Shown: positions 1-12,305, numbered from the stretch's first letter. The stretch is 64,000 nucleotides of DNA from Piliocolobus tephrosceles (GCF_002776525.5 NC_045441.1:117847210-117911209); one strand, 5' to 3'. Notes: generated from the sequence alone by a model not told the origin. Numbers and translations: made by a program.

Positions 1-1107
1 GGCTGCCAGCTCAAAGCCCCTGTTCTAAATGGTGAGCACAGCTGTGGCTGCCTCACATTTTGTCCAAGCCTAAGAATGTTTTCTCAGGTTATACGACTAA
101 TGACATGATGGTGATTCATTTCTCTGCATTTAAACATACATTCAAACACACATATGTATAAACATACACACTCAAAACATACCCCATGGCATTAGGCTTG
201 AAGAAAACAGACGTGAGGATTATTTCAAACATTTCTGGGACTTGAGAAAACAGAATTTTAGGGTCACAGAGTATCTGGCATCATGGGGCCTACCATGCCC
301 AAGATGTTCCTAGGCTGAAATTGAATTGAAATTAACCATCCCATGTGGCCTCCAGGCCCTCTTTTCTCATTGGGCGAGGTAGCATACTCTCTCAGTTTAA
401 AGACTGTTATACCCCAGCCTCTTGGAACTTTGGGATAAATAAGAGAGACTTACAATTGGAAAAACCAGAGGCCCAACAGCACCTGTGTGGCTGACTCTTT
501 GCACTCCCCACCAGCAGGTGGTGTGGCCTATTATTGCACCACTTCCCAAAGTTTAATGTCCAAACAGTCCCCCATAGATCTTGTTAAAAGGCAGATTCGA
601 ATTTCTTGGGTCTAGCGGGCTTGAGACTGCGATTCTAACATGCTCCCAGGTAACGCCCAAGGTGCTGGGCTGCGGGCCATCCTTTGAAAAGCCGGGGCCA
701 AGTGGACCAAGAAAAGGCTCTGGCTTAAGGTCTTCTGAGGTTCAAGGCCATTACTAGTTCAGCTAGATGAGTCTCCTGGGGAAATTCACTCAGTTAGCCC
801 ATCTGAATCATATTAGGTCTCTCTTTTTACTGGTGCTGTCTTGTTCATGTGATACAGTGGTAAGAACGTGGACTCTGGAGACAGGCTGCCCGGCTTGGAA
901 TTCTGACTCTGCCTCTCCTTGTGTGACCATTGGTAAATTACTCACCCTCTCTGTCCTTACAGAGGTGAGGATTTAAAGGACCATGAATGCATGTAATTAT
1001 TTGGAATGGTGCCTGGCACATCATAAGCACCCCCCAAATGTCAACTGTAACCTGCAAGTGCTCTGTGAACCAGCATACAAACAAATGCATTTCTTTTCTT
1101 GATCTAG
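1..1107. other. Upstream flank without a recognised gene
   Basis: No convincing exon is seen before the candidate at 1108. The stretch around 560-700 resembles a degenerate MER5-type hAT DNA transposon, with a run like the usual 'aaatgcagattc ... ctgggccc' block. The rest is unique-looking, AT-balanced sequence. Short open frames here lack splice context and are taken as chance. Confidence 0.4.
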
Positions 1108-1275
1108 GGAGAGATTCTTCCCGTGAAGACAGCATCCCTTGCACCCGTGACCTACGTTGGAGGGCTTCATTCACGTATGGAGAGTGGGAAAGAGAGAACC
1201 CCTCCGGCCTGCAGCCCCTGTCACTCCTTAGCACTCTGGCAGCCTCCACTGGGCCACAGCTTGCCCCACCAATAG
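1108..1275 (+). CDS. Candidate terminal coding exon of an upstream gene (possibly GARIN1B/FAM71F1)
   Basis: A pyrimidine-rich stretch ending in TAG (1091-1107) looks like a 3' splice site. Directly after it, one frame stays open for 55 codons and ends at TAG 1273-1275. The peptide begins GEILPVKTASLAPVTYVGG and ends GHSLPHQ. An AATAAA lies near 1843, just before an antisense Alu, so 1276-1860 could be the 3' UTR. In human the + strand gene before CALU is FAM71F1 (GARIN1B), which makes a last exon plausible here, but I do not recognise the peptide and cannot confirm the identity. Another frame over the same bases is also open for longer, so the coding frame is not proven. This is synteny-based inference. 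Confidence 0.3.
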   Translation, partial: GEILPVKTASLAPVTYVGGLHSRMESGKERTPPACSPCHSLALWQPPLGHSLPHQ

Positions 1276-1860
1276 GTACAGCAATGGGAGGAATCCCCTG
1301 CCATTGTGAGGCAGCCCTGGCATTCAGCCTCAGGGCTGGGTCAGGTCCTGGGGTCCTCAGGGTGATTCCAGAAAGCTGTGTGGTATGGTTGGGGGATGCT
1401 AGCCACAGAGACCTCAGCCCTCTTTTCCCAACTGGGCTGAGCAAAACCCTGATGTGTGGCACCTCCAGGGCCCCCAGAGTTCCCCCAGATGCTGTTGACA
1501 CTACAGCTGCTTTCTCTTGCTATGTGGGAGGTGTAAGGGGTCTCCTCTGCAGAGTCCCCGTGTGGTCTTTCCTCTCTTTTCCTTTCCTGGAGCTCTTGAA
1601 GAGCCTTCTTACTGCTTGGGTTGGGGTGCAGAGAGTGAAAAGGAAGTAGGCTAAGGGGTCTGGGATGGCGTCAGACCTCCCTAAGGTCCCAGTCCTTCTC
1701 TCTCCATGCTCAAGGCCCATTTGTCTATCCCCACATTCATTTAACAAACATTTGTGAAGTACTTCCTATGTGCCTCTGTCTGACCAGAGATAGATTTCCT
1801 TAAAAGGGAGGGGTGATTTCTGTTTTCTAAAGTAAAATATCATTAATAAACCACCAACTC

Positions 1861-2151
1861 TTTTTTTTTTCTGAGACAGAGTCTCACTCTGTCACCCAGG
1901 CTGGAGTGCAATGGCATGATCTCAGCTCACTGCAAGCTCTGCCTCCCAGGTTCAAGTGATCCTCCTGCCTCAGTCTCCTGAGTAGCTGGAATTAAAGGCA
2001 TGCACCACCACACCCAGCTAATTTTTGTACTTTTAGTAGAGAGTTTCACCATGTTGGCCAGTCTTGTCTCAAACTCCCGACCTCAGGTGATCTGCTCGCC
2101 TTGACCTCCCAAAGTGCTAGGATTACAGGTGTAAGCTACTGGGCCCAGCCA
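1861..2151 (-). repeat. Alu element, antisense
   Basis: It starts with a poly-T run and 'gagacagagtctcactctgt' and ends with the reverse complement of the Alu 5' end (ggcccagcc). It is close to full length, with a small deletion after 'ttttagtaga'. Confidence 0.95.
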
Positions 2152-3318
2152 CCACTAACTCTTATAAGACACCTATTATAGATAGTTGACCATTTTTTAA
2201 AAATTAGCATAAGTATCTATGTGCTCACAAAAGAGCTTTTTAGGTAATTTATATCCTATCAAACACTTTTTTCTCCTACACTCACAGGAAATTCTATTTG
2301 AGCCATCCTTCCACAATGGGGAGAATCTATGCAAGCCTCATCAATACCACTTTGCAGCATTCAGCTTCTGAGGGATTATTGGGATGGAGAGGAGGAGAAA
2401 ACTGCAACTAAGGAAAAATAGTCACCTCACGGTGACAGCAGAGCCTTTCCAGCTGTACATAACCATGTCCTCACCACTGCACCTCGGCATATGCTACCTC
2501 CATGCCGCTGCCAGAGCTGGCCTAGCAAGATCTGCTCTCAGAATGGCCAGGTCCAAGAGATGGAGGAAAGGAGTGAAAGGGAAGTAGGACCAGAGAAGTG
2601 GAAGAAAGCAAAATGGAGGTGACGAGAAAGGTGGCGGGAGAAAGTCAAAGCAGATGACAGACACAAAGAGAAGCAGTAACAAGAAACAGAAGAGACTTGG
2701 CAGACGAGATAAGGAGGACAAGAGAAGGGACACACCCCTGAGATGCTCACCAAGCTTCTATTTATCTAATTTAAAACTTGAAAGTAAAGCCATAAACAAC
2801 AACAACAAAAAAGAAATATGTTTTCTTCCCTGCTCAGACCATTCTGGACAAATGTGAACTGCCAGACACCTTCCATCTCCCCTTCTGTCTGTTTTTCTTG
2901 CTAGTTCCTCTCTTCTGATTAAAGCTTTATTCCTTCATTGTTGGTCTGTTCCCTAACTTGGACTTGCTAGCCCTATTGTTCTGAATAGAGGTTTGGGTTT
3001 GAGGTGCAGAAAGGTTCTTATGGGAGGTAGTAAGACAAGGTGTGTAAGGAATGGCGAATTTCTCTTTTGTGCTCAAATTCCCTAAGTTTGCTATTATCTC
3101 CGTGCCACAAACACTGGCTCAACTTCTTTTTTGTATAACACTCCCTTGAAATGTCGACATACCTTGTTAGTACTTTTTAAATTAGAGATTCCAGAGATAG
3201 GAGATATAGGCTCAACATACAGGTTAATCAGAGGTTTACCAATTATAGATGAAGGGAGTCATGAAGGAGTGTTTGTCAGATGGTCTATGGACTGGCCTCT
3301 TTGTTTAAAATGTGCAAT
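2152..3318. other. Intergenic sequence, no gene seen
   Basis: Mixed-composition sequence with a purine-rich block at about 2380-2740 (AGGAGGAGAA and AGAAGAAAG type runs). No repeat family or exon could be assigned. Open frames are short and lack splice or start context. Confidence 0.4.
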
Positions 3319-3319
3319 A

Positions 3320-3619
3320 GTGTCAGGAGCAGTAGCTCATGCCTGTAATCCCAACACTTTGGGAGGCTGGCTGAGGCAGGTGAACCACTTGAGCCCAGAA
3401 GTTTGAGACCAGCCTGCGAAACTTGGCAAAAACCCATCTCTGCCAAAAATACAAAAAAATTAGCTGGGAGTGGTGGCGTGTGCCTGTGGTCGCAGCTACT
3501 AGGGAGGCTGAGATGGGAGTATTGCTTGAGCCTGGGAGGTCGAGGCTGCAGTGAGCAATGAGGGTGCCACTGCCTTTAGCCTGGGTGACAGAGTGAGATC
3601 CTATCTCAAAAAAAGAAAA
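3320..3619 (+). repeat. Alu element, sense
   Basis: 'agtagctcatgcctgtaatccca' follows an eroded start. The element runs through both monomers to 'gatcctatctcaaaaaaag'. Divergence fits an older AluS/J copy. Confidence 0.93.
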
Positions 3620-5326
3620 ATTTCACACTTAATGAGAAACAGACTTTGAGTACTTCAGGAAAGCTGCCCATCCCCCAACTGGGGTGGGTATTTTGATTTG
3701 ACTTAAGATATGCTAGCAGTGTCTTTTTTCTCACTGAAGTAGTTTTCAGGCTGAAATGGTTGGAGGGCTAAAAACATAAGCTCCTGGATCACCATTACTC
3801 AAAGGCTGAGTTATGTCCTAATTCCTAATAATTTCAACATCCACATAGATGATCCTTCCCATACTTTGATCTCTGTTCCCTGAACTCCTGCCTTCCAATA
3901 ATATTTTTTCCACCCTCCTCAACCACTGTCTCCCTTGATTTTACCCTAGTGCTTGTCATTAATAACTGCACCTAACCCCATTATTTCCACTCCCTAGCTA
4001 TACCATCTCCTATGTTTTCCTGAGTCCAATAATCCATTGACGCACCAATCCTACAATCTATTGCTTCTACCAGGTTTTCACTGTCCCTCCCTCTCTTCAT
4101 GTTGTCATTTCCTTCCCCTGTAACCCAGATTACCTGTGATCAGTCATTATTATTATCACTTCCTGGCATGCACTCTCAACATCTTTGTGTCTCTCTCACT
4201 TTCTTCCTTGGCTAAATCCAGTTCTCTACCAGCTCCAAGCCTGTGTGATGCTGCTAAACTTGCCACTGAACCCCAATGGAGAAGATCACATGACATACTA
4301 ACCAGTCTCACTGCAAAGTCATCATCATGGCCTCAAGGAGGTCCTTGATGTTGCCTGGACATCATCATACATTCCCCTAAATCTGTTCACTCCGCTGAAT
4401 GGCTATTTCACACCTTCTCTCTCCTCTAACTGCCGACACCTCCTGATGACCCCGCTTCCTATTTCACTGAGAATGTAGTCACAATTGAAAGAGAATTTCA
4501 GGCTCTCACCACCATATCTATCAATTACCTAGATCCAGACCCACTGACTCTAGCTTCTCTCCTTGTTACTATGGAGGAACTGTGTCTCCAAGCAAAGTCC
4601 AGCTCTTTCCCTTTTGTAGTAGATCCCATCCCATCACACCCAAAGATGTCACACCAGCAACTTTTCCTTTTTCCTACATCATCAGTTTGATTTCTACTTC
4701 TAGATCCTTCCCATCAGCAATGAACATACTAGCATGCCTCCTAAACATACTTATTTCTTACATTAAAAAAAGAACAAAATAAAACAAAACCTCTCTTGGC
4801 CCCTCTGCCTCCTTGCTCCAGTTTTCTCCACCCCTTTAAGCAAACTCCGTGAAAGGGATCCAACTTTTAAAAATCTCCATTGTCTCTTGAAGCCCTTCAA
4901 TCAGGTTTTTGCATCCACTACCTCAACAAACCTGTCAAAGATTCCCACATTGCTAAAGCCTATGGCCAACCAGGCCCCACCTCACTGTCAGCAGAATGCT
5001 TTCTCCCTGAACTTTTTCTCCACTTGGCTTCCAGGACACTCTCTTGGATTTCCTCCTCCCTCATTGGCCTTTTTCTCAGTTCCTTTGCTGATTCATTCTC
5101 ATCAACACCCCCCAATCATGTCTGAACATCAGAAATTCCCAGGATTCAGTCCTTAAATCTATTGTAATCAAAACACATGGATTTCATGCTACAAATATAC
5201 TCTTAAACTTATATCTTTAGTCCAGACCACTATGTACTCCAGAGATACATATCCAACTGCCTAGTCGATATCTCTACTTGAATGTCTAATATGCCCAAAA
5301 CAAATCTCTCAATATTATCCCTCAAA

Positions 5327-5493
5327 TTAGCTGGGTGCGGTGGTGCATGCCTGTAATCCCAGCTACTCAGGAGGCTGAGGCAGGAGAATCACTTGAACTC
5401 AGGAGGTGGAAGTTGCAGTGAGCTGAGATCACACCACTGCACTTCAGCCTGGGTGACAGAGCAAGACTCTGTCTCAAAAAAAAAAAAAAAAAT
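5327..5493 (+). repeat. Alu right-half fragment, sense
   Basis: It begins inside Alu at 'attagctgggtgcggtggtgcatgcctgtaatcccagctac' and ends in an A-run of about 18. It is inserted into the L2 remnant: 'attatccctc' precedes it and is repeated after the A-tail, which looks like a target-site duplication. Confidence 0.9.
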
Positions 5494-5856
5494 TATCCCT
5501 CAAAACTTTGTTCTCTCTAAAGTCTTCTCCATCCTAATAAGTGGAAGCCTCATTTTTCTACTTGCTCAAAGCCTTGGAGTCATCCTTAACTCCTCTCTTT
5601 CTCTCCACCCTATTTCCAACCCATTAGGAAATCCTTTCAAACTACTTTCAAAATATATTCAGAATTTGATATTCTCACTACTTCCACTGCTACCAACCTG
5701 GACGAAACCATCATCATCACTCACCTGGATTTTTGCAAACACTTCCTAAATGCACTTCATTCCTAACCTTACTCCCTTTCAGTCTAATGTGATCCTTTAA
5801 AAATACTAGATCATGTTACTTCTCTGCTCAAAACCTTCCAATAGCTTCCCTTCTGT

Positions 5857-6235
5857 ATTAGTTAAAGCAATGCTAGCTCTGAAAGAGATAAATCCTAATA
5901 TATCAATGGCATAAAATAGCTAATAGAAGTTCTACTTCTCATTCACAAAGAGTCCAAAAATGGTGTTCCTAGTTCAAAAACTGAGTGGCAGTTTCACAGG
6001 ATCCTTCCATCTTGTGGCTCTGCCATCTGAAACACACAGCTTCTAGCCACAGAAAGAGAATGAGCTTGGAGAATTACACATGGCAGGTCTGTATGGCCAG
6101 TACTGGAAGTAGTGTACAACATCTCCACCCTCCTTCCTTCCATCAAAGTTCAGTCATATGGCCATACTGCAAGGGAGGCTGGGAAATGTAGTCTAGCTGG
6201 GTTCACAAAAAGAAGAAGAAACAATGTAGCAAATA
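5857..6235. repeat. Unclassified interspersed insertion in the L2 remnant
   Basis: L2-like text stops at about 5856 ('cttccctt') and resumes near 6265 ('gcgaaagctaaagtccttgcaat'). The intervening block has features seen in DNA-transposon or LTR consensus sequences ('gtattagtt...', 'gggaggctgggaaatgtagtct'), but I cannot name the family. Confidence 0.4.
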
Positions 6236-6629
6236 GTCAGTCTTCCATATCCTCTTACTCATCATAGCGAAAGCTAAAGTCCTTGCAATAGCCTAAAGGC
6301 CCTGCATGATGTCCCTCTCTCCCTCCCCCATTCCTGTTGCTCCCTCTCTGACCTCATGTCCTCTACTCTCCTTGCTACTGTACTCCAGTCCCACTGGCTT
6401 CCAGTTGCTCCTCAAACATTTCAAACATACTCCCAACTCAGGGCCTTGCCTTGGTGTTCCCTTTCCCTGGAATGTTCACCACCATTAGATGTTCACTCAT
6501 ATGTCACCCTCTCATGAGCTTCCCTGGCCACCTTTTCTGAGATGGCAACACCACTCCTGATAGTCCCAACACTCACTGTTCACCTTTCCTGCCTTATTTT
6601 TCTCCTTATGTAAGCAAACAGAGAGGGTC

Positions 6630-7031
6630 TGTATTAGTCCATTCTTGTATTGCTATAAAGAAATACCTGAGACTGGGTAATTTATAAAGAAAAGAGATTT
6701 AATTGGCTCACAGTTCTGCAGCTGTACAGGAAGCATAGCCGCTTCTGCTTCTTGGGAGGCCTCAGGGAAATTATGATGGAAGGCAAAGGGGAAGCAGGTA
6801 TGTCTTGCATGGCTGGAGCAGGAGGAAGGGGCAGGGCAGATGCCACAGACTTTAAATGAACACATGTCATGAGAAATCATTCACTATACAGTACCAAGCG
6901 AGGATGGTGCTAAACCATTCATGAGAACTCCACCCCATTATCCAATCACCCCCCACCAGACCCTTCCTCCGATACTGGGGTTTACAATTTGACATGAAAT
7001 TAGGGCAGGGACACAGATCCAACCCATATCA
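6630..7031 (-). mobile_element. Solo MaLR-type LTR (MST/THE1 group), antisense
   Basis: It starts 'tgtattagtccattcttg' and ends 'gacacagatccaacccatatca', which is the reverse complement of the MST/THE1 LTR start (TGATATGG...TGTGTCCC). The block 'ctgagactgggtaatttataaagaaaagagattta' is diagnostic. It is about 400 bp, a single LTR with no internal region, so it is an ancient fossil of a non-infectious ERVL-MaLR element. Confidence 0.85.
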
Positions 7032-8196
7032 GGGTCTCCAGGGATAAAAGGAATTCAGTCAACTTGAGCAATCAGCCTGTTTCACAGCCTTCTGCCCTGC
7101 GGCCTGTTCTTCCCCAAACACTGCATGGAATGTGGTCGCCCTGTTGGTTTGAACCAGCTCCTTGCAGACCCTGGCAACTTATAGATGAACTGTGTCAACT
7201 TTTTGCTTGACCATGTCAAAGTCTCCACCTTAGGAGGAGCTATAGCTTCATTGCCATAACATGCCACCTATGTGCTGGCATAATGGCTCAGTCATCTGTG
7301 CCACTGGGACCCCTCCTCTACATGTGATTTTGCACCTTCTCCTCTCTCCATCACCCCGTAAAACCCTCCTGTCAACTTCCCTTGGGGAGACACTGCTTTA
7401 GAGAACATTCCCAGTATCCTTCTTACATATGCCAAGTAATAAAACTTCTATTGATAATAAAACTGAGTTTTGCATTGTTTGTTACTAAGAGAACAAACCC
7501 TGGTTTTTCAGGTAACAGCACCTGTCACCACCTCTCATTCTATGTATGTTGCTTTTTTCTTGTTTTTGGGCTGTCTCACTTACCTCTACATACCAGAATA
7601 TAAGCACCATGACAGATTTAATTTTGCTCACTGCTGTATCCCCAGTCCTATAACAGTGTCTGCACACAGGAAACACTGAATGTTCAGTAGCACCAATGAG
7701 CAGAGATGGGATGCTTGGAGACGAATGTCAGCCTTTTGTGGTGACACCATCATGCGGCCACAAGCAGTCCTTCAGTGCTGCTCTCACTCGATGGCCTTGG
7801 GTGCAGCTATTGGCAGCATTTCTAATATGTGTTGTCCCTCAGGTCCTTTTCTTCCTTCCTCCACCCACTTTCTAACTCTGGGGCTCCCGTGAGGTCTAAT
7901 CTGCTTTTGTCTCTTCAAAAAGTTTATCTGTTCTCATGGCTCCACCAGCCATCTCCTGGCCAACAACCCCTCCCGAGTATCTCCTCCAGGCTCTTGGCTC
8001 TTTCTCTTTAGAGGTTCTACCATCACAGACTTCCTATGTCTTGAATTCAATTGACTTCCCTCATTCCATGCATCTAGCTCATTCTCCCAGTCTCCCATGA
8101 TTAAACCTTTTAATTTTTGAGTGCTCCTTCTTCATTTCATTCGTTCAAGTGGTCACTAAGCTCAGGACTTATTTCCACTTTTAAAATCTCTCTTGT
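7032..8196. other. Intergenic; includes an L2 3' tail
   Basis: Bases of about 7570-7685 read like the 3' end of an L2 element, sense ('taagcaccatgacagatttaattttgctcactgctgtatccccagtcc'). The remaining stretches, including 7032-7380 and 7690-8190, show no exon, RNA gene or repeat that I can name. Confidence 0.5.
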
Positions 8197-8507
8197 GGCC
8201 GGGCACAGTGGCTCATGCCTATAATCCCAGCACTTTGGGAGGCCGAGGCAGGCGGATCACTAGAGGTCAGGAGTTCGACACTGGCCTGACCAACATGGTG
8301 AAACCTTGTCTCTACTAAAAATACAAAAATTAGCCAGGCATGGTGGCACATACCTGTAATCCCAACTACTTGGGAGGCTGAGGCAGGAGAATCGCTTGAA
8401 CCTAGCAGGCGGAGGTTGCAGTGAGCCAAGTTCGCACCATTGCACTCCAGTCTGGGTAACAAAAGCAAAGCTCCATCTCAGAAACAAACAAATAAACAAA
8501 CAAAAAA
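8197..8507 (+). repeat. Alu element, sense
   Basis: Full-length dimer starting 'ggccgggcacagtggctcatgcc'. The middle A-rich region is at about 8310, and the 3' tail is the simple repeat (aaac)n. Confidence 0.96.
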
Positions 8508-8639
8508 CCTCTTGTATATAAGGGTTCATTTCCATTTCCCTTGCCCTTGCTAGGCCAGGCCCTTCTCCATTAGGGAACCTCAGGGTTGGAGGGCCCCTTC
8601 TCTGGCACTCTCACTATCTGTTTAGCCTTTACTAGGACA

Positions 8640-8745
8640 ATTCCAGGATGGATGGCTCACCATTAGGCTGGGTTCGTTGAGGACAGGTACGATGTCTTAT
8701 TTATTTTGGGTTCACCAGCACCTAACACAGTGCCTGACTTTAAGG
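8640..8745 (+). repeat. L2 3'-end fragment (probable)
   Basis: 'ttgaggacaggtacgatgtcttatttattttgggttcaccagcacctaacacagtgcctg' resembles the conserved 3' end of L2 elements. Confidence 0.55.
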
Positions 8746-8759
8746 AGTTATTTGTTATT

Positions 8760-8996
8760 TGTTATTTTTATTTTTTAAAAGAAAGGGTCTTGCTCTGTTG
8801 CCCAGGCTGGAGTGAAATGGCACAATCACAGCTCATTGCAGCCTCAACCTCCCAGGCTCAAGCAACTAGCTTGAACTACCTGTGTGTGCCACCATGCCCA
8901 GCTAATTTTAAATTTTTTTTTCGTAGAGAGGAGGGTAGGAAGGGTCTCATTATGTTGCCCATGCTGGTCTCGAACTCCTGGCCTCAAGTGATCCTT
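8760..8996 (-). repeat. Old Alu (J-type), antisense
   Basis: It runs from 'gggtcttgctctgttgcccaggctggagtg' to 'ctcctggcctcaagtgatcc'. It is diverged, lacks the terminal part, and has an internal T-rich stretch at 8917. Confidence 0.88.
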
Positions 8997-8999
8997 AAG

Positions 9000-10290
9000 G
9001 AGGTATTTTAAAAACTGTTTTTGAAATAATGCCTCCTGGGGCAGCCTGTTTTATTGTTAATGCCCATTAGATGTGTTTCCCTGTAGGCACAAGCTTAGAA
9101 ACCTTCCCAAGAAGACCCACAATTCCCACTGCCTTCGGTTCAGGCTCCTCAAATTGGCAAGATCTTCCATTACCTCTCCAAACTTACCATCCATGCTTTC
9201 CTTTCATTGCTTCCCCCTCACTCTTTTTTTTTGCCTTCCTCATTTGCTACCTGGCCTGAGAATTTACCCCCCCCACTCTGCCCTCCACTTGTCCTTATTC
9301 CTATTACTCTTCTTGCTGAATAGTCCATTTGGGACTTCCTTAGTCCAGCCTTAGTCATATCTTCCTCTGAAGCCTTCTCTGACTACCACCAAGGGTCACT
9401 GACACTCCTTTGTCTGAATGCAGTAAGCATTAGTTGTAAAACTTTCACGTTGACAGTAACTAGCTTGCTTTCATGAGCTTAACTGTTTCATGAGCTTACT
9501 ACTTGTCTCAATTTGATTTTAAACTATAGAGGCTTTATGTGCTAAGAACGCCACAGGTTTACATTCCATTTGTGTTGAAGCTATAGTATCCTTTCTTTAT
9601 TTGATACTTGTTTTAATTTTATGACATGAAATGACTAAATGGATGATTTACTGCGTTCCTCTTAAACCAGGGACATGCAACGGGTTTGGCCCATTCCCTT
9701 CACTTAACATTATTACTGAGCTGCGCAGTAAGCTCAGAGCTGCAGATATAAAGATGAATAGACAGATACCTACCCAGGAGCTTACTCCAGAAGAGGACAG
9801 ATGGATAAGCTACATTTTATAGCAGAATTTGGCAAAGTGTACTGAAGCTATAAACAGCTATGATGGTAAATAAGGTAAGAATTATGCTTAGTGGGGTCGG
9901 GGAAAGTTTCTAGAGCTAACATCTGAACTGGGACTTCTATTGGCAAGGCAGAAAATCAGGAAAACGCACTTAATCCTGGCAGAGGAAGCCTCTTGATCAA
10001 AAATCTTAAAGATGAAAAAGAACCGGCTGTTAGGAAACACAGATGATGGTGCCCAGAAGGCAAGATGAGGGGGAGTGTTGGGAGATGGAGCTGAAAGATA
10101 CGCTGGTGCCAAAGACTGAAGAGCCTCCTGTAGATAGCACAGGGCGCAGCGCTTAAGGGAAAGAAAAAGTTGGGATTGTTCAATAAAGTTGGTGACTGAT
10201 TCAGTCGGATTAATTCCGCCCTGGTGGCCTTGTGGGAATGAAGATAACTAGCAGGATAGTCTCAGAAGCCCTGTGGAAGCAGAGTCATTA
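9000..10290. other. Upstream flank of CALU, no gene recognised
   Basis: Low-complexity CT-rich stretches at 9160-9340 and AT-rich sequence to 9620. The block at about 9690-9800 ('gatataaagatgaatagacagatacctacccaggagcttac') resembles an ancient MIR/L2-type repeat. No splice-supported frame was seen. Confidence 0.4.
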
Positions 10291-10900
10291 GCTGTGAATG
10301 GGGACGTGGCAGCCAAACGGCAGCGCCCACGCCACCCGCAGTACGGGGCTGGGGCTGGGGCTGGGGCCCGCGGTCCCAACAAGCCCAGGGACTAGAGTTG
10401 GGCGGGAATCTGGTCCACGCAGCTCGGCGCGGTCCCGGGGACGTGGCGCTTTCCAGCCAATCCCGGCTATGCGATTGTTAGACCAATGGCTGCTCGGGGA
10501 AGCTATGCGTCAGCGGCGAGTTTGCTGATGATTGGTCGGGAGGCCGCCGGCGAGGCGGATGAGGGCGGGGCGGAGAGCCGCTTCCGGTTGGGCGGTGCTT
10601 GCGCGCGTGAGCTGAGCCGGTGGGTGAGCGGCGGCCTCGGCGTCTTGTGTTGTGGGGGCTACGAGGAAAGGTAAGTATGGTGATGCCCAGCTCCTTCACC
10701 ACTGCCTCATCTTTGTCCGCTTTCTTTCTGTCCCCGGTCTTGTTCTTGGCGCAGCAGGGGACTGCCTCGTTCGGGGCCCCTGTCTCTGCTGGCGCCGGGG
10801 TCCCAGGCCTGAGCCTGCTGGAGATCCCAGGGCCCTCGGTGTGCAGCCTGGGATGGAAGCCGCCGCCCGTCTTCCCGCGCGCTCTGGGAAGGGGGCTGGT
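10290..10900 (+). promoter_or_regulatory. CALU: CpG-rich promoter of CALU
   Basis: CpG density rises sharply here against a CpG-poor background. Candidate elements are two forward CCAAT boxes (10457-10461 and 10483-10487), one inverted CCAAT (ATTGG, 10531-10535) and a GC box (GGGCGGGGC, 10563-10571). No TATA box is seen. This is the usual architecture of a broadly expressed gene. A short (GGGGCT)n run lies at about 10347. CGTGG occurs near the first CCAAT, but the spacing and orientation do not match the ER-stress element consensus. Confidence 0.85.
10575..10670 (+). other. CALU: CALU exon 1 (non-coding 5' UTR)
   Basis: A strong 5' splice site AAAG|GTAAGT fixes the end at 10670. The start is approximate, placed just 3' of the GC box because there is no TATA element. 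The exon has no ATG leading into the calumenin frame. It splices to 19742, 11 bases before the start codon. The exon assignment rests on its position in the CpG island and the known gene structure (a non-coding first exon in human CALU, from memory). Confidence 0.75.
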
Positions 10901-12164
10901 CCGGTCAAACTCCGTCCCATTGGGTACTGTTCTGTGCCTGGTTTGCTGCGTCCTAGTCCTCCGTCTCTGGGTCACGCCACTCACCGAGTCCCTGGCACCA
11001 GAGAGTCACTTTTTGCCTCCGGAAGGTCGGAGGGCATTTGGATAGTGTTGTTGTAACAGCTCCCTGCTGCCTCCCACTCACCAGCCTGCTTGTATCTGCC
11101 AGCCCCGCCCCAAGGCCACATCCCGAGAATAGGGTGCATCTGCCAAGGTCGTGTTCACTCACCTAAAGGGTGCAGAAACAAGGGGGGAAAGAACGACTGA
11201 AGACACTAGGTGGTATCTGTAATTTTAAAGAAAAGCCGAATGTTTAGAGCCTCCATGTTTGGCTACGTATTTCAGTTGCGACGGAAAATAGTTTTTAAAG
11301 CTTTGTTGGGGAATTAATCTTTCTTTTTACGTTTTTTGTTGCTTCTAGCCCCATATCCTACTGATCTTTAGCATGCTGCGGTCAGAAATAAACTTAATTC
11401 CCTATAGCTGCCGTGATTAAGCGTATAGTAGAGTGGCTTGCAGTTTCGAAAGCTGCTTTTGCATCAAGGTAAAAGCTCCCTGGGTCTCCTGCTAAAACTT
11501 TTGAGCCTGTGATCTGAATTCCTAAGTGTATAAAATTCTAGAATAGTGTCTTTGAGAATTGAATTGCATTCATTTTCTGGCATGAACCATGAACTGAATT
11601 GGGAATAAGGTGGCTTCTAGTTGTTTTTTGTTCTAGTAGCTTATTCAGCTTGGAGGCAGGGAACCTTGGAATCTCTGTAAAATTAGTCTTTGCCATAAAA
11701 TGGAACCTGACACAAGACAAATGCAAGTTTGGCCTCACTCAGATTTAATTAACCAAATACCAAACGAGTCATCACTGAAGAATTTATATAGTATAATCCA
11801 AACGAACCAGATATAACCTCTAAATAAGATCCTAGAAGACCTACCTACTAACACTTGTCAAGTGTTTACAAGTATTTGTCAAGAAAATGAGTTTCCCAAG
11901 GCCTGATCTGAGGTTTTACGGTGATTGGGGGTTGGGGACGGGGGTTCCAATAGGATTTTTTTGAGAATCACAAGTAGGAGAGCCATGAGCTCACAAAAAT
12001 ATATTAAGTATGCCTGAGTGAATAGTACTCCATATAGCTTTGAAACCAACTCATTGTCACTCTCAATATAATCATTGTTTGCTTTCATTCATCCAGTGAT
12101 GTGTTAAGAAATACTTATTTATAGCACTTTATATCCATTAAAGCAGTATTGGGATCTATATATT

Positions 12165-12305
12165 GGTGTTATTTTTTAAAATTTATTTATTTTAGAGTTG
12201 AGGGTCTCACTATGTTTCCCAGGTGGAGCCTTGAACTCGCATGCAGAAGCCGTCCTCCTGCCTCAGCCTCCCACGTGCCTGAGACTGCAACACCATACCC
12301 TAGTA
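12165..12305 (-). repeat. Diverged Alu/FLAM-like fragment, antisense
   Basis: 'gagggtctcactatgtttcccagg' through 'cctcctgcctcagcctcccacgtgcctgagactgcaa' is recognisable as antisense Alu monomer sequence with many changes. Confidence 0.6.

Larger units (their letters stand above)
3780..6600 (+). repeat. L2-type LINE remnant, sense, interrupted
   Basis: The parts at 5500-5860 and 6240-6600 read like the 3' half of an L2 element. Blocks include 'gtcatccttaactcctctctttc', 'gatcatgttacttctctgctcaaaaccttccaatagcttccc', 'gccctgcatgatgtccctct' and 'ctcagggccttgccttggtgttccctttccctggaatgttc'. The CT-rich stretch 3780-5326 is probably the same element further 5' but is less certain. The copy is split by an Alu fragment (5327-5493) and an unclassified insertion at about 5857-6235. 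It has no intact coding frame. Confidence 0.65.

Noticed and set aside
938..1649. Overlapping open frames of 187 (-) and 220 (+) codons
   Set aside because: They are opposite-strand mirror frames. Only the acceptor-linked frame at 1108-1275 has supporting context, and that is weak.
10442..10461. Possible ER-stress response element (CGTGG near CCAAT) in the CALU promoter
   Set aside because: The orientation and the spacing do not match CCAAT-N9-CCACG on either strand.
10478..11056. Several open frames of 130-170 codons over the CALU promoter and exon 1
   Set aside because: High GC content lowers stop frequency. The frames differ on both strands and ignore the strong donor at 10671.
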